A stretch of 64,000 nucleotides of DNA from an uncultured Clostridia bacterium (lineage in GTDB: Bacteria > Bacillota_A > Clostridia > TANB77 > CAG-508). Numbering within the stretch: the stretch's first letter is position 1; every line of letters begins with the position of its first letter. A program made the translations under genes and the position numbers. The notes under the pieces are model-generated. The model was given only the letters and a program-made list of their open reading frames with translations. It ran no database searches and was not told the DNA's origin. Shown piece after piece: positions 27,058 through 36,652 of the stretch. The DNA lies in assembly GCA_944393405.1 (NCBI GenBank), contig CALYAC010000001.1, positions 1-64,000 of the forward strand, given 5' to 3'.

Positions 27058-28761
27058 ATGAAAGGAAAAATTTTAGAAGTTACAGATTTAAAAGACATGT
27101 TAAATAAAACAGGAAAATTATATGGTGATAGACCGGGATATATAGTAAAATTAGAAGAAGGAAAATATATAACATATACTCACTTAGAAATAAGAGACAT
27201 GATCAATTATTTAGGAACAGCACTAATTAGTTTAGGATTAAAAGATAAAAGAATTGCTGTTATTGGAGAAAATAGATATGAATGGGAGCTTGCATATTTA
27301 TCTGTTGTTTGTGGTACAGGTATAGTAGTTCCATTAGATAAATCTTTACCAGAAAATGAATTAGAAGAATTAATTGAAAGATCAGAAGTAGAAGCAATTT
27401 TCTATTCAAAAAAATATGAGGAAGTAATAGAAAGAATAAAATATAGTGAAAAAAATAAGTTAAAACATTTAATATCAATGGATACAGACATTCATAAAGA
27501 AGGAATTTATTCTCAAAAGGAATTAATTGAAAGAGGAAAAAAATTAGTAGAAGAAGGAAATAGAGAATTTATAGATAGTAAAATAAATTCAGAAGAAATG
27601 CAAATAATGCTTTTTACTTCAGGAACTACATCTAAATCAAAAGTTGTTGCATTATCTCATAAAAATCTTGTATCAAATTTAATGGACTTTGCAGCAGTTC
27701 TTGATGTGAATTCAAGTGATAGAATGCTTTCATTTTTACCATTACACCATGTTTTTGAATGTACAGTTGGAATGCTTTATTCTTTATATGTTGGAGCAGA
27801 AAGAGCTTTTTGTGATGGTATTAGACATATAGTGCAAAATTTAAATGAATATAAAATAACATTTGCTTCATTTGTTCCAGCTATATATGAAAGTATGTAT
27901 AAAACAATTATAAAAGGATTAGAAAAAGAAGGAAAACTTGAAGCAGTTCAAAAGTTGATGATAGAAAACAAAGATAAATCAATGGATGAAAAGAAAGAAA
28001 TATTCAAGGATATTCATAAAATATTCGGTGGAAATGTTCGACTATTTATTAGTGGTGCTGCAGCTTTAGAAAAAGATGTTGAGCAAGCTTTTAGAGATTG
28101 GGGAATTAATCTTTGCCAAGGATATGGGTTAACTGAAACATCTCCTGTTATAGGAGTTGAAACAGATAAAAACTTTAGAGTTGGATCAATAGGAAAACCT
28201 CTTCCACATATAAAAGCAAAAATTGAAGATGCTAACGAAGAAGGAATGGGTGAATTAGTTGTAAAAGGTCCAAATGTTATGCTAGGCTATTATGGTGATG
28301 AAGAGGCTACAAAAGAAGTACTAAAAGATGGTTGGTTTTATACAGGTGATTTAGCAAAAATAGATGATGATGGATACATTTTTATCTGCGGAAGAAAGAA
28401 AAGTGTTATTGTATTAAAGAATGGAAAGAATATATTCCCAGAGGAAATGGAGAACTTAGTAAATAAAATTGAAGGTGTAAAAGAATCATTTATATTTGGA
28501 AAGCAACAATCTGATGATAAAGAAGATATAAAGATAAATGTTAAAATAATTTTCGATAGGGAGATTATGAAAGAAGCTTACAAAGTAGAAAATGATGAGG
28601 AAATACGAAAGGTATTAAGTGATAAAATTAAAGAGATAAATAAAGTAATGCCTAAATACAAAGCTATAAGAGGAATATTAATTTCAGAAGAACCTTTAAT
28701 TAAAACAACAACTAATAAAATAAAAAGACAAGCAAATTTAGATTTGATAAATAATATGTAA
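27058..28761 (+). CDS. Long-chain fatty acid--CoA ligase (AMP-binding enzyme)
   Basis: 567 residues of the adenylate-forming superfamily. Motifs: LFTSGTTSKSKVV (AMP-binding P-loop, about residues 183-195), FLPLHHVFE, GYGLTETSPVIG (A5), GWFYTGDLAKIDDDGYIFICGRKKSVIVLKNGKNIFPEE (A7/A8) and a C-terminal Lys in TTNKIKR. It should activate a fatty acid with ATP and load CoA, in the cytosol or at the membrane face. It stands alone under its own promoter, which carries an inverted repeat. SD ATAGGAG precedes ATG 27058. An acyl-ACP synthetase role cannot be excluded. Confidence 0.88.
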   Translation: MKGKILEVTDLKDMLNKTGKLYGDRPGYIVKLEEGKYITYTHLEIRDMINYLGTALISLGLKDKRIAVIGENRYEWELAYLSVVCGTGIVVPLDKSLPENELEELIERSEVEAIFYSKKYEEVIERIKYSEKNKLKHLISMDTDIHKEGIYSQKELIERGKKLVEEGNREFIDSKINSEEMQIMLFTSGTTSKSKVVALSHKNLVSNLMDFAAVLDVNSSDRMLSFLPLHHVFECTVGMLYSLYVGAERAFCDGIRHIVQNLNEYKITFASFVPAIYESMYKTIIKGLEKEGKLEAVQKLMIENKDKSMDEKKEIFKDIHKIFGGNVRLFISGAAALEKDVEQAFRDWGINLCQGYGLTETSPVIGVETDKNFRVGSIGKPLPHIKAKIEDANEEGMGELVVKGPNVMLGYYGDEEATKEVLKDGWFYTGDLAKIDDDGYIFICGRKKSVIVLKNGKNIFPEEMENLVNKIEGVKESFIFGKQQSDDKEDIKINVKIIFDREIMKEAYKVENDEEIRKVLSDKIKEINKVMPKYKAIRGILISEEPLIKTTTNKIKRQANLDLINNM

Positions 28762-28768
28762 GAAATAA

Positions 28769-28816
28769 AAAATGATTTAAGTTAATAAATACATATATAC
28801 TTAAATCATTTTTTTA
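28769..28816 (+). terminator. Rho-independent terminator
   Basis: AATGATTTAAGT and ACTTAAATCATT form a 12-bp stem before a T run. Confidence 0.8.
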
Positions 28817-28817
28817 C

Positions 28818-28847
28818 TTGACTTACTTAATTAATAAATTATATAAT
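28818..28847 (+). promoter_or_regulatory. Sigma-A promoter of the Nudix gene
   Basis: TTGACT, 18-bp spacer, TATAAT, directly after the preceding terminator. Confidence 0.65.
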
Positions 28848-28894
28848 AGGAAATGTGAAATATATTTTTGATTAGAAAATGAGGCAAACTTAAT

Positions 28895-29302
28895 ATGAAA
28901 AAAGTTGTAGGAACAATGTTTTTTAAAGATAAGCATTTGTTGATTGATAAACCAAGAAAAAGAAATACTTTTCAAATGGTTGGAGGTAGTGTTGAAGATT
29001 TTGAATCAATTATAGATGCTGCATATAGAGAATGTGTGGAAGAATTAGGAAGTAATGTAGTACTTGATAAAACAAAATTCAAACAAGTATTAGATTTCGA
29101 TGAGATTGCTACAAGTGATCAAAAAACAAAAATACATTTTTTTGTTTTCGAATATTTAGGGGAACTTAAGGGAGATTTACAACTTTCAGAAGAAATAGAA
29201 TCTTTTTTATGGTATGATACATCAAAAGGAACAGATATTCTATCAAATACATTAAAGAATGAGGTTATACCATATTGTTTAAAAAACAATAAAATTAATT
29301 AA
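28895..29302 (+). CDS. Nudix hydrolase
   Basis: 135 residues with a complete Nudix box: G in GGSVEDFE, then RECVEELG after seven residues, matching GX5EX7REUXEEXGU. It should hydrolyse a nucleoside diphosphate linked to another moiety, with Mg ions held by the EE pair. The fold is otherwise standard (VVGTMFF start strand, HFFVFEYLGEL late strand). The start ATG 28895 has only a weak SD (GAGGCAA). The substrate cannot be predicted. It is followed at 16 bases by a small membrane protein gene. Confidence 0.88.
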   Translation: MKKVVGTMFFKDKHLLIDKPRKRNTFQMVGGSVEDFESIIDAAYRECVEELGSNVVLDKTKFKQVLDFDEIATSDQKTKIHFFVFEYLGELKGDLQLSEEIESFLWYDTSKGTDILSNTLKNEVIPYCLKNNKIN

Positions 29303-29318
29303 ATGTAGGTGGTAAAAA

Positions 29319-29771
29319 ATGAATTTATTAAAGTTTGTATTATTATTTTTTATAATATTTTTAATGTCAAATTTAAAAGTTTTTATTATGCAAAAAAAGA
29401 AATACTTAAAAATAAATTTGCAGAAAAATAATGATAAAGATAGTAAAATTAAAGATAATAAAGAAATTAAACAATATAATAAGTATTTAAAAATAATAGA
29501 TAGCTTTATAATCTTTTTATTAACACTTCTTTTGTTTAATGTATTATTTTTTAGACCATCAATATATATCACTAATATATCCATGATATTATATGGAATT
29601 ATTTTAGGTATTGCTATAATAACTATATTTAATATTATAGTATTTAATTATAGATATGATAACAATGAAAAAAAGAGTAAAATATGTAATATATTCTATT
29701 CTATAAATATAACTATAATGATTATACTAACTATTGCAGAATTTGTAATATATCTAGTACAAAATAATTAG
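29319..29771 (+). CDS. Small membrane protein (150 aa)
   Basis: Four hydrophobic helices: one at the N-terminus, a pair in the middle (after a basic KKYLKINLQKNN...K linker), and one at the C-terminus. No conserved motif is recognised. SD GGTGG precedes ATG 29319. It sits between the Nudix gene and prfB. Function unknown. Confidence 0.6.
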   Translation: MNLLKFVLLFFIIFLMSNLKVFIMQKKKYLKINLQKNNDKDSKIKDNKEIKQYNKYLKIIDSFIIFLLTLLLFNVLFFRPSIYITNISMILYGIILGIAIITIFNIIVFNYRYDNNEKKSKICNIFYSINITIMIILTIAEFVIYLVQNN

Positions 29772-29810
29772 TATAATAATTTGTTATTAAACTAAGGGAG
29801 GTGGGTTTAA

Positions 29811-30924
29811 ATAGATTTTGACGATATTTCAAACAGAATCTCTTTATTAAACACTAAGATAGGGGAAATAGGTGATTCACTTTGACATTTCTAAATTAGA
29901 TAAAGAATTAAATGATTTAGAAAATGAAACGACAAATCCTAGTTTTTGGGAAGATATAAAAAATAGTTCTAAAGTATTAAAAAGAATTACAGAATTAAAA
30001 AATACAGTAAACACATTTAATACTGTTAAAAATGAAATTGAAAATTTAACAGAGTTAAAAAACTTATTAGTAGAAGAAACAGATTTAGAATTAGAAAAAG
30101 AATTAAATAAAAATTTATTAAATTTAGAAGACAAAGTAAATAAATTAGAAATAACAACATTATTATCTGAAAAATATGATATTAATAATGCAATTCTTAC
30201 TCTTCATCCTGGAGCAGGAGGAACTGAAGCACAAGATTGGGTTCAAATGTTATATAGAATGTATTGCAGATGGGCAAATGATAATGGATATAATGTTGAA
30301 GAGTTAGACTACTTACCAGGAGATGAAGCAGGAATAAAAAGTGTTACTTTTTTAGTATCAGGTAACTTTGCTTATGGACATTTAAAAGGTGAACAAGGAG
30401 TACATAGATTAATTAGAATATCTCCTTTTGATGCAGGAGGAAGAAGGCATACATCTTTTGCTTCTGTCGAAGTTTTACCTGAAATTAGTGATGACATTGA
30501 AATTGATATAAATCCTGATGATTTAAGAGTAGATACCTATCGAGCTTCTGGAGCAGGAGGACAACATGTAAATAAAACATCATCAGCAGTTAGAATAACA
30601 CATATACCAACTAATATTGTTGTTTCTTGTCAAACAGAAAGATCTCAAATTCAAAATAGAGAAACAGCAATGAAAATGCTTAAATCTAAATTATTGCATC
30701 TAAAAGAACAAGAGCATAAAGATACTATCGATGAACTGAAGGGAATTCAGATGGATATAGCATGGGGAAGTCAGATTCGCTCATATATTTTCTGTCCATA
30801 TACTTTAGTAAAAGACCATAGAACGAATTATGAAGTAGGAAATGTTGAATCAGTTATGGACGGAGACTTAAATGGATTTATTGATAGTTATTTGAAATTT
30901 AATAAAAATAAAGGAAACAATTAA
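29811..30924 (+). CDS. prfB: Peptide chain release factor 2, programmed +1 frameshift, apparent AUA start
   Basis: RF2 terminates translation at UGA and UAA. The gene is two frames: 29811-29882 (24 codons) ending CTT TGA, and 29884-30924, joined by a +1 shift at CTT TGA C, the classical autoregulatory site. The main part has SPF (tripeptide anticodon) as RISPFDAGG, and the catalytic GGQ in SGAGGQHVNKT. The shifted product is 370 residues, normal for RF2. The first frame is bounded upstream by TAA 29808-29810, so its only start well placed behind the SD GGAGG (29797-29801, nine bases away) is ATA 29811. A GTG at 29872 would give a shorter protein without the shift but would ignore the conserved site. 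Confidence 0.93.
29870..29886 (+). other. prfB: prfB programmed +1 frameshift site
   Basis: AGGTGA at 29870-29875, four bases, slippery CTT 29880-29882, in-frame stop TGA 29883-29885 followed by C. Slow termination at UGA when RF2 is scarce lets the CUU-bound tRNA slip to UUU and reading continue at GAC. Confidence 0.9.
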
Positions 30925-31005
30925 AAAGAATAAAAATAAAATATACTATAGGCATAATATAAATATATTTTAGCCTTGTACATTATAATAAAGGACTGTT
31001 TAATA

Positions 31006-32187
31006 ATGGAAACTATAGTCTTAAAATTTGGAGGAAGTTCATTAGCTGACAATATAAAACTTAATATTGTAGCAAACAAAATTATTGATTTTTATAATAA
31101 AGGAAACAAAGTTATTGTTGTTGTTTCCGCACAAGGAAAAACAACAGATAATTTAATTAAAGAGGCAAAAGAATTATCATATGAGCCTAATAAAAGAGAG
31201 ATGGATGTATTATTAAGTACTGGAGAACAAATTTCTATTTCAAAATTATCTATATTGCTTAATAGATTAGGATATAATGCAATATCCTTAACTGGATGGC
31301 AAGCTGGTATTTATACATCAAATACAAACGAAGAAGCTAAAATTGAGTATATAAATACAGAGAGAATTAATAAAGAATTAGAAAGTGGAAAAATCGTTGT
31401 TATTGCTGGCTTTCAAGGAATTAATGATAACAAAGATATTGCAACACTTGGAAGAGGAGGATCTGATACTACAGCTGTTGCAGTTGCAGCAGCAATAAAA
31501 GCGGATCATTGTTATATATTTTCAGATGTTGATGGAGTGTATTCAACAGATCCAAATAAAATAACCGATGCAAAAAAAATAAAAGAACTATCGTATACTG
31601 AAATGCTTGATTTATCAAATGAAGGTGCTAAAGTACTTCATAATAGATGTGTAGAAATCGCAGAAAAATATGATGTTCTTATAGAAACAGGCTCTACATT
31701 TAATAATAATATAGGAACTAAGATTAATAACAAAATAGAAGAAAGTGCAGTAAAAAGTATTGTGAAAAACGATAATCTTTTTCTAATCACTCTAAAATAT
31801 GAAAACTATAATCAAGATATATTTAATAGTATATATTTGTTACTTTTAAAAAATGACATTATACCTACTAATATAATAAATAATAGTATAAATAGTTTTA
31901 ATGTGACATTTACAATTAAAGCATCTGATTTAGGAAAATTCCAAGAATTACTAGAAAGTGATCTTGCAAAATATAGCTCATCATTTACCAATATTTCAAG
32001 AATATCACTTGTTGGTTATGGAATTATGAATAACAAAAATATTATGCAAAAAACAATAGAAATATTTAATATAAATTCAGTTGATATATTCTCTATACAA
32101 TTAGAAGAATGTAAATTGTCTGTTATGACAAAAGAAAGAGTTAATAATAAACTATTAGAACAATTACATCACGAACTAATTAAATAA
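31006..32187 (+). CDS. lysC: Aspartate kinase
   Basis: First enzyme of lysine, threonine, methionine and diaminopimelate synthesis, phosphorylating aspartate. The amino acid kinase domain begins KFGGSSLAD and contains TTGEQ-like LLSTGEQIS, GFQGI, GRGGSDTTAVAVAAA and FSDVDGVYSTDPN; the final 130 residues hold two ACT repeats for allosteric control (with SLVGYGIM). 393 residues is right for the monofunctional family. I place the start at ATG 31006 (METIVLKFGG) with AAGGA ten bases upstream; the in-frame ATG 30976 would add ten residues not seen in the family. No L-box riboswitch is visible in the short leader. Confidence 0.93.
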   Translation: METIVLKFGGSSLADNIKLNIVANKIIDFYNKGNKVIVVVSAQGKTTDNLIKEAKELSYEPNKREMDVLLSTGEQISISKLSILLNRLGYNAISLTGWQAGIYTSNTNEEAKIEYINTERINKELESGKIVVIAGFQGINDNKDIATLGRGGSDTTAVAVAAAIKADHCYIFSDVDGVYSTDPNKITDAKKIKELSYTEMLDLSNEGAKVLHNRCVEIAEKYDVLIETGSTFNNNIGTKINNKIEESAVKSIVKNDNLFLITLKYENYNQDIFNSIYLLLLKNDIIPTNIINNSINSFNVTFTIKASDLGKFQELLESDLAKYSSSFTNISRISLVGYGIMNNKNIMQKTIEIFNINSVDIFSIQLEECKLSVMTKERVNNKLLEQLHHELIK

Positions 32188-32235
32188 GATAAACGAAAGG
32201 AGAAACTAAATAATAAAATATTTAGTAAAATAGAA

Positions 32236-33225
32236 ATGGCATTTTATTCATATATATTTTCAGCAAATTATAAAAGATATTTAAATAATTTAAAAAAAAT
32301 AGCAAAAAAAGAAAATAAAAGTTATATAAAAATGATCTTTGATACAGCTTATTGTGTATTTGTATATGGCTTTTGTCTTAGCGATTACTTAAATTATCAA
32401 TTATATAATAAAAAAAGAAAAGAACGTAAAACATATTTAAGTACAAGAAAAGAAAATAAGTTTTATGAAATAGTTTCACCTAGTGCATATAAGAAAAGAT
32501 ACACAGTAAAACCTACTTTTTTAAACGAATTTAGAGAATATACAAAAAGAGACTTTATTGTACCAAAAGAAGATAATTATGATGAGTTTATTAAATTCTT
32601 AGATAAGCATGAAGTATTCATGTCTAAACCATATGATGGATTAGGCGGTGCTGATGTTAAAAAAGAATATGTAAAAGATATTGCAGATAGAAAAGAATAT
32701 TTTAAAAAAGCAATAGATAATAGAATTTTTCTAGAAGAAGTTGTAAGACAACATAAAAATATGAATAAATTATGTTCTAAAAGTGTTAATACTATGCGTA
32801 TTATGACTTTTAATGATAATGGCAAACCACGAATTATATGGATGGGATTAAGAGTAGGAAATGGAATCAACGCTATTGATAATTTTCATGCACAAGGAAT
32901 GGCTGTTAATATAGATATTAATACTGGAAAACTTGTGGGAAATGCTATTGATAAAGATTTAAATGAATATGAGGTTCATCCATTAACAAATGTAAAATTT
33001 GATGGATTTCAAATACCTTGTTTTAATGAAGCTAAGGAAATGGTGTTAAAAGCAAGTTTGGAAAGTGATAAAATATTAGTTGTAGGATGGGATGTAGCAA
33101 TATCTGAAAGTGGACCAGTTATAATTGAAGGAAACAGAAGACCTGGTTTCGATATTGTTCAAGTTTTATCAGGTGGAAAGGTAGACATGGTAAATGATGT
33201 TCTAGAATGTTTAAAAAGAAAATAA
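32236..33225 (+). CDS. Sugar-transfer associated ATP-grasp protein
   Basis: 329 residues. A basic N-terminal third (YSYIFSANYKRYL...) precedes an ATP-grasp domain with KPYDGLGGADV (nucleotide-binding loop), FLEEVV, NTMRIMTF, DNFHAQGMAVNID and GWDVAISESGPVIIEGNRRPGFD (metal-binding Glu/Asn). This layout is that of the ATPgrasp_ST family, found in polysaccharide and teichoic-acid-type loci, and believed to ligate a carboxylate to an amine. Here no sugar locus surrounds it. Upstream is lysC with a 48-base gap. It ends at the hairpin 33244-33276. Confidence 0.8.
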   Translation: MAFYSYIFSANYKRYLNNLKKIAKKENKSYIKMIFDTAYCVFVYGFCLSDYLNYQLYNKKRKERKTYLSTRKENKFYEIVSPSAYKKRYTVKPTFLNEFREYTKRDFIVPKEDNYDEFIKFLDKHEVFMSKPYDGLGGADVKKEYVKDIADRKEYFKKAIDNRIFLEEVVRQHKNMNKLCSKSVNTMRIMTFNDNGKPRIIWMGLRVGNGINAIDNFHAQGMAVNIDINTGKLVGNAIDKDLNEYEVHPLTNVKFDGFQIPCFNEAKEMVLKASLESDKILVVGWDVAISESGPVIIEGNRRPGFDIVQVLSGGKVDMVNDVLECLKRK

Positions 33226-33243
33226 AATATATATTTATAAAAT

Positions 33244-33276
33244 GAGGGACTTACGAAGAACGTAAGCCCCTTTTTT
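33244..33276. terminator. Bidirectional terminator
   Basis: GGGACTTACG and CGTAAGCCCC (one mismatch) with a five-base loop and six T on the plus strand; it separates the convergent ATP-grasp and vanY genes. Confidence 0.85.
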
Positions 33277-33277
33277 C

Positions 33278-33826
33278 TTATACTAATTGCCTCCTTACAA
33301 CTTCCTCCAAAGGAAGGTTTAAAGATTCGATTTTTTGAGCTACCTCTCCAACATATCGCAGGTGCCAGGGTTCATACATAACTCCTGTAATATCCTGATA
33401 TTCCTGCTTATATCGAATAATGAAGCCAAATTTGCTGCAATTTTTGTGCAGCCAATCAAATCTTTCGTTATCCTCTCTCATTTTTCCATCTGGAGTAAAG
33501 TTTGAAACATCAATACCAAGACCGAGCTGGTGTTCAGAAGCTCCAGGAAAAGCAATTTTTTTCAATGTTTCTTTTTCACCGTTCTCGATAACAGATTCAT
33601 TGAATAGTTGCTGTTGCCGTATGTAACTTCTGTAGCCAGAGGTAAGATCAAGATATTGACCGAAGAAAGTGCCAAGACGAAGCATCGCATTGAATGAATC
33701 CCATACAAAGGAAGGTACATAAACAATATCACCTTCACGATTTGCAATGGTCATCAAATTCTCAGGAACGAAGTTTTCGTCTAAGAGATTCTCCCGGTTG
33801 ACAACTTGAAGCAGATTTATACTCAT
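33278..33826 (-). CDS. D-alanyl-D-alanine carboxypeptidase, VanY/DacB family
   Basis: Zinc metallopeptidase that trims the terminal D-Ala from peptidoglycan stem peptides. Motifs: SGYRSYIRQQQLF, the SEHQLGLGIDVS zinc-binding SxHxxGxxxD, and EPWHLRYVG with the catalytic Glu and third ligand His. At 182 residues it is the catalytic domain alone; no signal peptide or membrane anchor is visible, so either export is unusual or the enzyme acts on cytosolic or released peptides. Codon use and GC are higher than in flanking genes. It has a strong own promoter (33857-33885) and terminator: a single-gene island between the ATP-grasp gene and yabP. Confidence 0.85.
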   Translation of the reverse strand: MSINLLQVVNRENLLDENFVPENLMTIANREGDIVYVPSFVWDSFNAMLRLGTFFGQYLDLTSGYRSYIRQQQLFNESVIENGEKETLKKIAFPGASEHQLGLGIDVSNFTPDGKMREDNERFDWLHKNCSKFGFIIRYKQEYQDITGVMYEPWHLRYVGEVAQKIESLNLPLEEVVRRQLV

Positions 33827-33856
33827 AAATCTTCCTCCTTATTATAAGATGTATAA

Positions 33857-33885
33857 ATTATACCACATTTTAGCAGTTTTAACAA
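33857..33885 (-). promoter_or_regulatory. Sigma-A promoter of the vanY-like gene
   Basis: TTGTTA, 17-bp spacer ending CTGCTAA.ATGTGG, TATAAT. The spacer's CTGCTAA and the G before TATAAT recur in the promoter at 37225-37253. Confidence 0.75.
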
Positions 33886-33953
33886 TTTTGCTGTTCTAAA
33901 AAGACAAGTTGTGAATATAATAGTTATAGATATAAAAACGGAGGAGATATATA

Positions 33954-34265
33954 ATGACTGTTGATGAAAGAAAAACTAATAATAGCATGCAGAATAAGAA
34001 TATAATTCAAAATATTGTGCTGGAAAATAGAGAAAAATTAAGTATTTCTGGAGTTTTAGATGTACTTAGTTTTGATGATCAAATTGTTATTTTAGAAACA
34101 GAATTAGGATTATTAACTGTAAAAGGCGAAAATTTGCGTATTAATAAATTAAGTTTAGATACATCTGAAGTAATAATAGAAGGTGAAATATATAATTTAG
34201 GATATAGTGAAAAAGATTTAGAAAAGAAAGGAACAACTGGATTTTTAAATAAATTATTTAGATAG
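33954..34265 (+). CDS. yabP: Sporulation protein YabP
   Basis: 103 residues. After a polar N-terminal tail, the core NREKLSISGVLDVLSFDDQIVILETELGLLTVKGENLRINKLSLD.SEVIIEG is split beta structure typical of YabP (LxISGVxxVxSFDxxxxxLxTxxGxLxIxGxxLHIxxLxLExGxVxIxG). YabP is a mother-cell protein needed for spore coat and cortex formation in Bacillus. The gene has SD GGAGG and begins the yabP-yabQ-divIC cluster conserved in spore-formers. Confidence 0.92.
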   Translation: MTVDERKTNNSMQNKNIIQNIVLENREKLSISGVLDVLSFDDQIVILETELGLLTVKGENLRINKLSLDTSEVIIEGEIYNLGYSEKDLEKKGTTGFLNKLFR

Positions 34266-34285
34266 GGAAGGGGTAGAAATTTAAT

Positions 34286-34759
34286 TTGATATTAAATGAA
34301 CTTTCAAAATTTCTATTTTTTGTTTTAATTGGACTTATACTAGGTATAATATTCGATGTATTCAGAATTATAAGAAAATGTTTTAAAAATTCAGATTTAA
34401 TTACATATATACAAGATATAATATTTATAATTATTGCAGCTATTATATTATTGCTAGGTATCTTTATTATTAATAATGGAGAAGTGAGAGCATATTTATT
34501 TTTTGGAATTATTATAGGAATATTATTATATTTTATAACAATTAGTAAGTATTTTGTTAATTTGTCCAGTAAAATTATTTTATTTATAAAAAAGGTAATA
34601 TTTAAACCTATATTCGACTTTATAAGAAAGTTATTAAAAAAAATAAGAGAATTTATGATAAAAATTAAGCAGTTTATGTCTAAACTAATTAAAATTGATG
34701 TAGAAAAACTTATAAAAAATAGAAAAACTAGAAAAAAATTAACAAATTTTAACAAATAG
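34286..34759 (+). CDS. yabQ: Spore cortex biosynthesis protein YabQ
   Basis: 157 residues, membrane protein. Three hydrophobic helices (FLFFVLIGLILGIIFDVFRIIRK, DIIFIIIAAIILLLGIFI, AYLFFGIIIGILLYFITIS) precede a Lys-rich cytosolic tail. The G(I/L)..G..FD.FR motif in the first helix and the position right after yabP are characteristic of YabQ, required for cortex synthesis. The start is TTG 34286 behind GGAAGGGG with a long spacer; ATG 34300 is an alternative that would cut five residues. Confidence 0.88.
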   Translation: MILNELSKFLFFVLIGLILGIIFDVFRIIRKCFKNSDLITYIQDIIFIIIAAIILLLGIFIINNGEVRAYLFFGIIIGILLYFITISKYFVNLSSKIILFIKKVIFKPIFDFIRKLLKKIREFMIKIKQFMSKLIKIDVEKLIKNRKTRKKLTNFNK

Positions 34760-34822
34760 GAAGGATTTTTCCAAAAAATGTAGAAAAATATAAATAGATT
34801 AATTCTGGAGTGATATATACAT

Positions 34823-35104
34823 ATGAAAAATTTTAAAAGAAGAAACGTTTTAAAAAAATTATTAATAATAGCATTTTTAATATATTTTATATATACAATA
34901 ATTTCTCAGCAGAGAACATTGAATTCTTATGCTACTATAAAAGATTCATATAATGATGATATAGAAATGGCTCAGGAGGAAAACCAAGAGCTTCAAGAGA
35001 TGAAAGATAATATTAATTCTGATGAATATATTGAGCAAATAGCTCGTGAAAAATTAGATATGTATTATCCTAATGAAAGAGTTTATATTGACGTCGAAAA
35101 TTAG
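34823..35104 (+). CDS. divIC: Septum formation initiator, DivIC/FtsB family
   Basis: 93-residue bitopic protein: basic cytosolic N-terminus, one transmembrane helix (LLIIAFLIYFIYTII, about residues 13-28), then an extracytoplasmic coiled coil with E/Q heptads (EMAQEENQELQEMKDNI) and the C-terminal DEYIEQIAREKLDMYYPNERVYID box shared by DivIC and FtsB. It stabilises FtsL/FtsQ (DivIB) in the divisome. The yabP-yabQ-divIC order is the classic one in Firmicutes, which supports all three calls. An SD-like GGAGTG precedes ATG 34823. Confidence 0.9.
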   Translation: MKNFKRRNVLKKLLIIAFLIYFIYTIISQQRTLNSYATIKDSYNDDIEMAQEENQELQEMKDNINSDEYIEQIAREKLDMYYPNERVYIDVEN

Positions 35105-35114
35105 AATATATTAA

Positions 35115-35150
35115 AGAGGCATATTTAATTATGCCTCATAATTTGTTTTA
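35115..35150 (+). terminator. Hairpin terminator
   Basis: GAGGCATA and TATGCCTC, 8-bp stem, with a broken T tract, after divIC. Confidence 0.6.
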
Positions 35151-35266
35151 TTCAATTCACTTTATTTCTTAATTATCCACTAATAACATATAAAATCAAA
35201 TTAAATATATTTATCAAAAAAATATAAGTTAATTAATAATAAATATTATATTAAAGGGGGACTAAC

Positions 35267-36577
35267 ATGAATTTAGAAGATTATACTTTAGTTGAATTAC
35301 GCCAAATGGCAAGGGAAAAAGGAGCTAAAAATGTTTCTAAATTGAAGAAAGATGAGCTTATAAAAATATTAAGTGAAAATAATAATTCTGTTCAAAAAGA
35401 AGAAAATGACGAGGTAAATGATCAAGAAACTACTCAAAATGGATATAAATTAACCAATGAAGATGATAAAATTGTCGAAGGAATTTTAGAAGTTTTGCCT
35501 GATGGCTATGGATTCTTAAGAGGAGAAAATTATTTATCAACATCAAAAGATGTATATATTTCACCTGTTCAAATTAGAAGATTTAGACTTGATAAAGGTG
35601 ACAAGGTAAAAGGAATTGCTAGAATGCCAAAAGAAGGTGAAAAGTTTCCAGCACTAATTTATGTTGGTGAAGTTAATGATGAAGCTCCTGAAATGGCATA
35701 TAAGAGAAGAAAATTTGATGATTTAACACCTATTCATCCTAATGAGAGAATCCATTTAGAAACAACGCCAAATGAATACGCAATGAGAATTATTGATTTA
35801 ATGTCACCTATTGGAAAAGGTCAAAGAGGCATGATAGTTGCTCCACCTAAAGTTGGAAAAACTACTTTGCTAAAGAAAATTGCAAATTCTATAACAACTA
35901 ATAACCCAGAAATAGAACTTATTGTTCTTCTTATTGATGAAAGACCGGAAGAAGTAACTGATATGCGTAGATCAATAAAAGGAGATGTAATTTATTCTAC
36001 ATTTGATGAATTACCTGAACATCATGTAAAAGTTGCTGAGATGGTATTAGAAAGGGCTAAGAGATTAACTGAGCAGAATAAAGATGTAGTTATATTACTT
36101 GACAGTATTACAAGACTTGCAAGAGCATATAATTTGGTTATTCCATCTTCAGGTAGAACACTATCTGGTGGTCTTGATCCAAGCGCATTACATAAACCTA
36201 AAAAGTTCTTTGGTGCAGCAAGAAATATTGAAAATGGAGGAAGTTTAACTATTCTTGCAACAGCTTTAATTGAAACTGGAAGTAGAATGGATGATGTTAT
36301 TTTTGAAGAATTTAAAGGTACTGGAAATATGGAAGTTCATTTAGATAGAGGACTTTCAGAGAAAAGAATATTCCCTGCTATAGATATTAATAAATCAGGA
36401 ACAAGAAGAGAAGAACTATTACTTTCACCAAAAGAATTAGAAGTTGTATTTGCATTAAGAAAAGCTATGTCTACTAAGTCTGTTATAGAAGTTACAGAGC
36501 AATTAATTGAACAAATGATGTCTACTAAAAATAATGAAGAATTTTTAACTAGAATTTCTAATTTTTTAAATATGTAG
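35267..36577 (+). CDS. rho: Transcription termination factor Rho
   Basis: Hexameric RNA-dependent ATPase that ends transcription. 436 residues: Rho N-terminal helical domain ([20 protein letters not shown]...), cold-shock-like RNA-binding domain ([14 protein letters not shown]), and a RecA-like motor with [10 protein letters not shown] (Walker A, about residue 193), [28 protein letters not shown] (Walker B), [20 protein letters not shown] and the R-loop [11 protein letters not shown]. The start ATG 35267 follows AAAGGGGG. There is an acidic, Asn/Gln-rich linker between the first two domains. Confidence 0.97.
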   Translation: MNLEDYTLVELRQMAREKGAKNVSKLKKDELIKILSENNNSVQKEENDEVNDQETTQNGYKLTNEDDKIVEGILEVLPDGYGFLRGENYLSTSKDVYISPVQIRRFRLDKGDKVKGIARMPKEGEKFPALIYVGEVNDEAPEMAYKRRKFDDLTPIHPNERIHLETTPNEYAMRIIDLMSPIGKGQRGMIVAPPKVGKTTLLKKIANSITTNNPEIELIVLLIDERPEEVTDMRRSIKGDVIYSTFDELPEHHVKVAEMVLERAKRLTEQNKDVVILLDSITRLARAYNLVIPSSGRTLSGGLDPSALHKPKKFFGAARNIENGGSLTILATALIETGSRMDDVIFEEFKGTGNMEVHLDRGLSEKRIFPAIDINKSGTRREELLLSPKELEVVFALRKAMSTKSVIEVTEQLIEQMMSTKNNEEFLTRISNFLNM

Positions 36578-36591
36578 ATTGATATAAAATA

Positions 36592-36627
36592 AGAAAAGAA
36601 GAGGTTATAATGCTTCTTCTTTTTTTA
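36592..36627 (+). terminator. Terminator of rho
   Basis: AAGAAG and CTTCTT (extended by A-T pairs) with a seven-T run. Confidence 0.7.
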
Positions 36628-36652
36628 TTAACTATATATATTAAATTTTTTT

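Noticed and set aside
29872..30924. prfB read from GTG 29872 without a frameshift
   Set aside because: There is an AGGGG before it, but the upstream 24-codon frame and CTT TGA C site are the conserved RF2 arrangement, so the frameshifted product is preferred.
30925..31005. Lysine riboswitch ahead of aspartokinase
   Set aside because: The gap is about 80 bases and lacks L-box stems; too short for the element.
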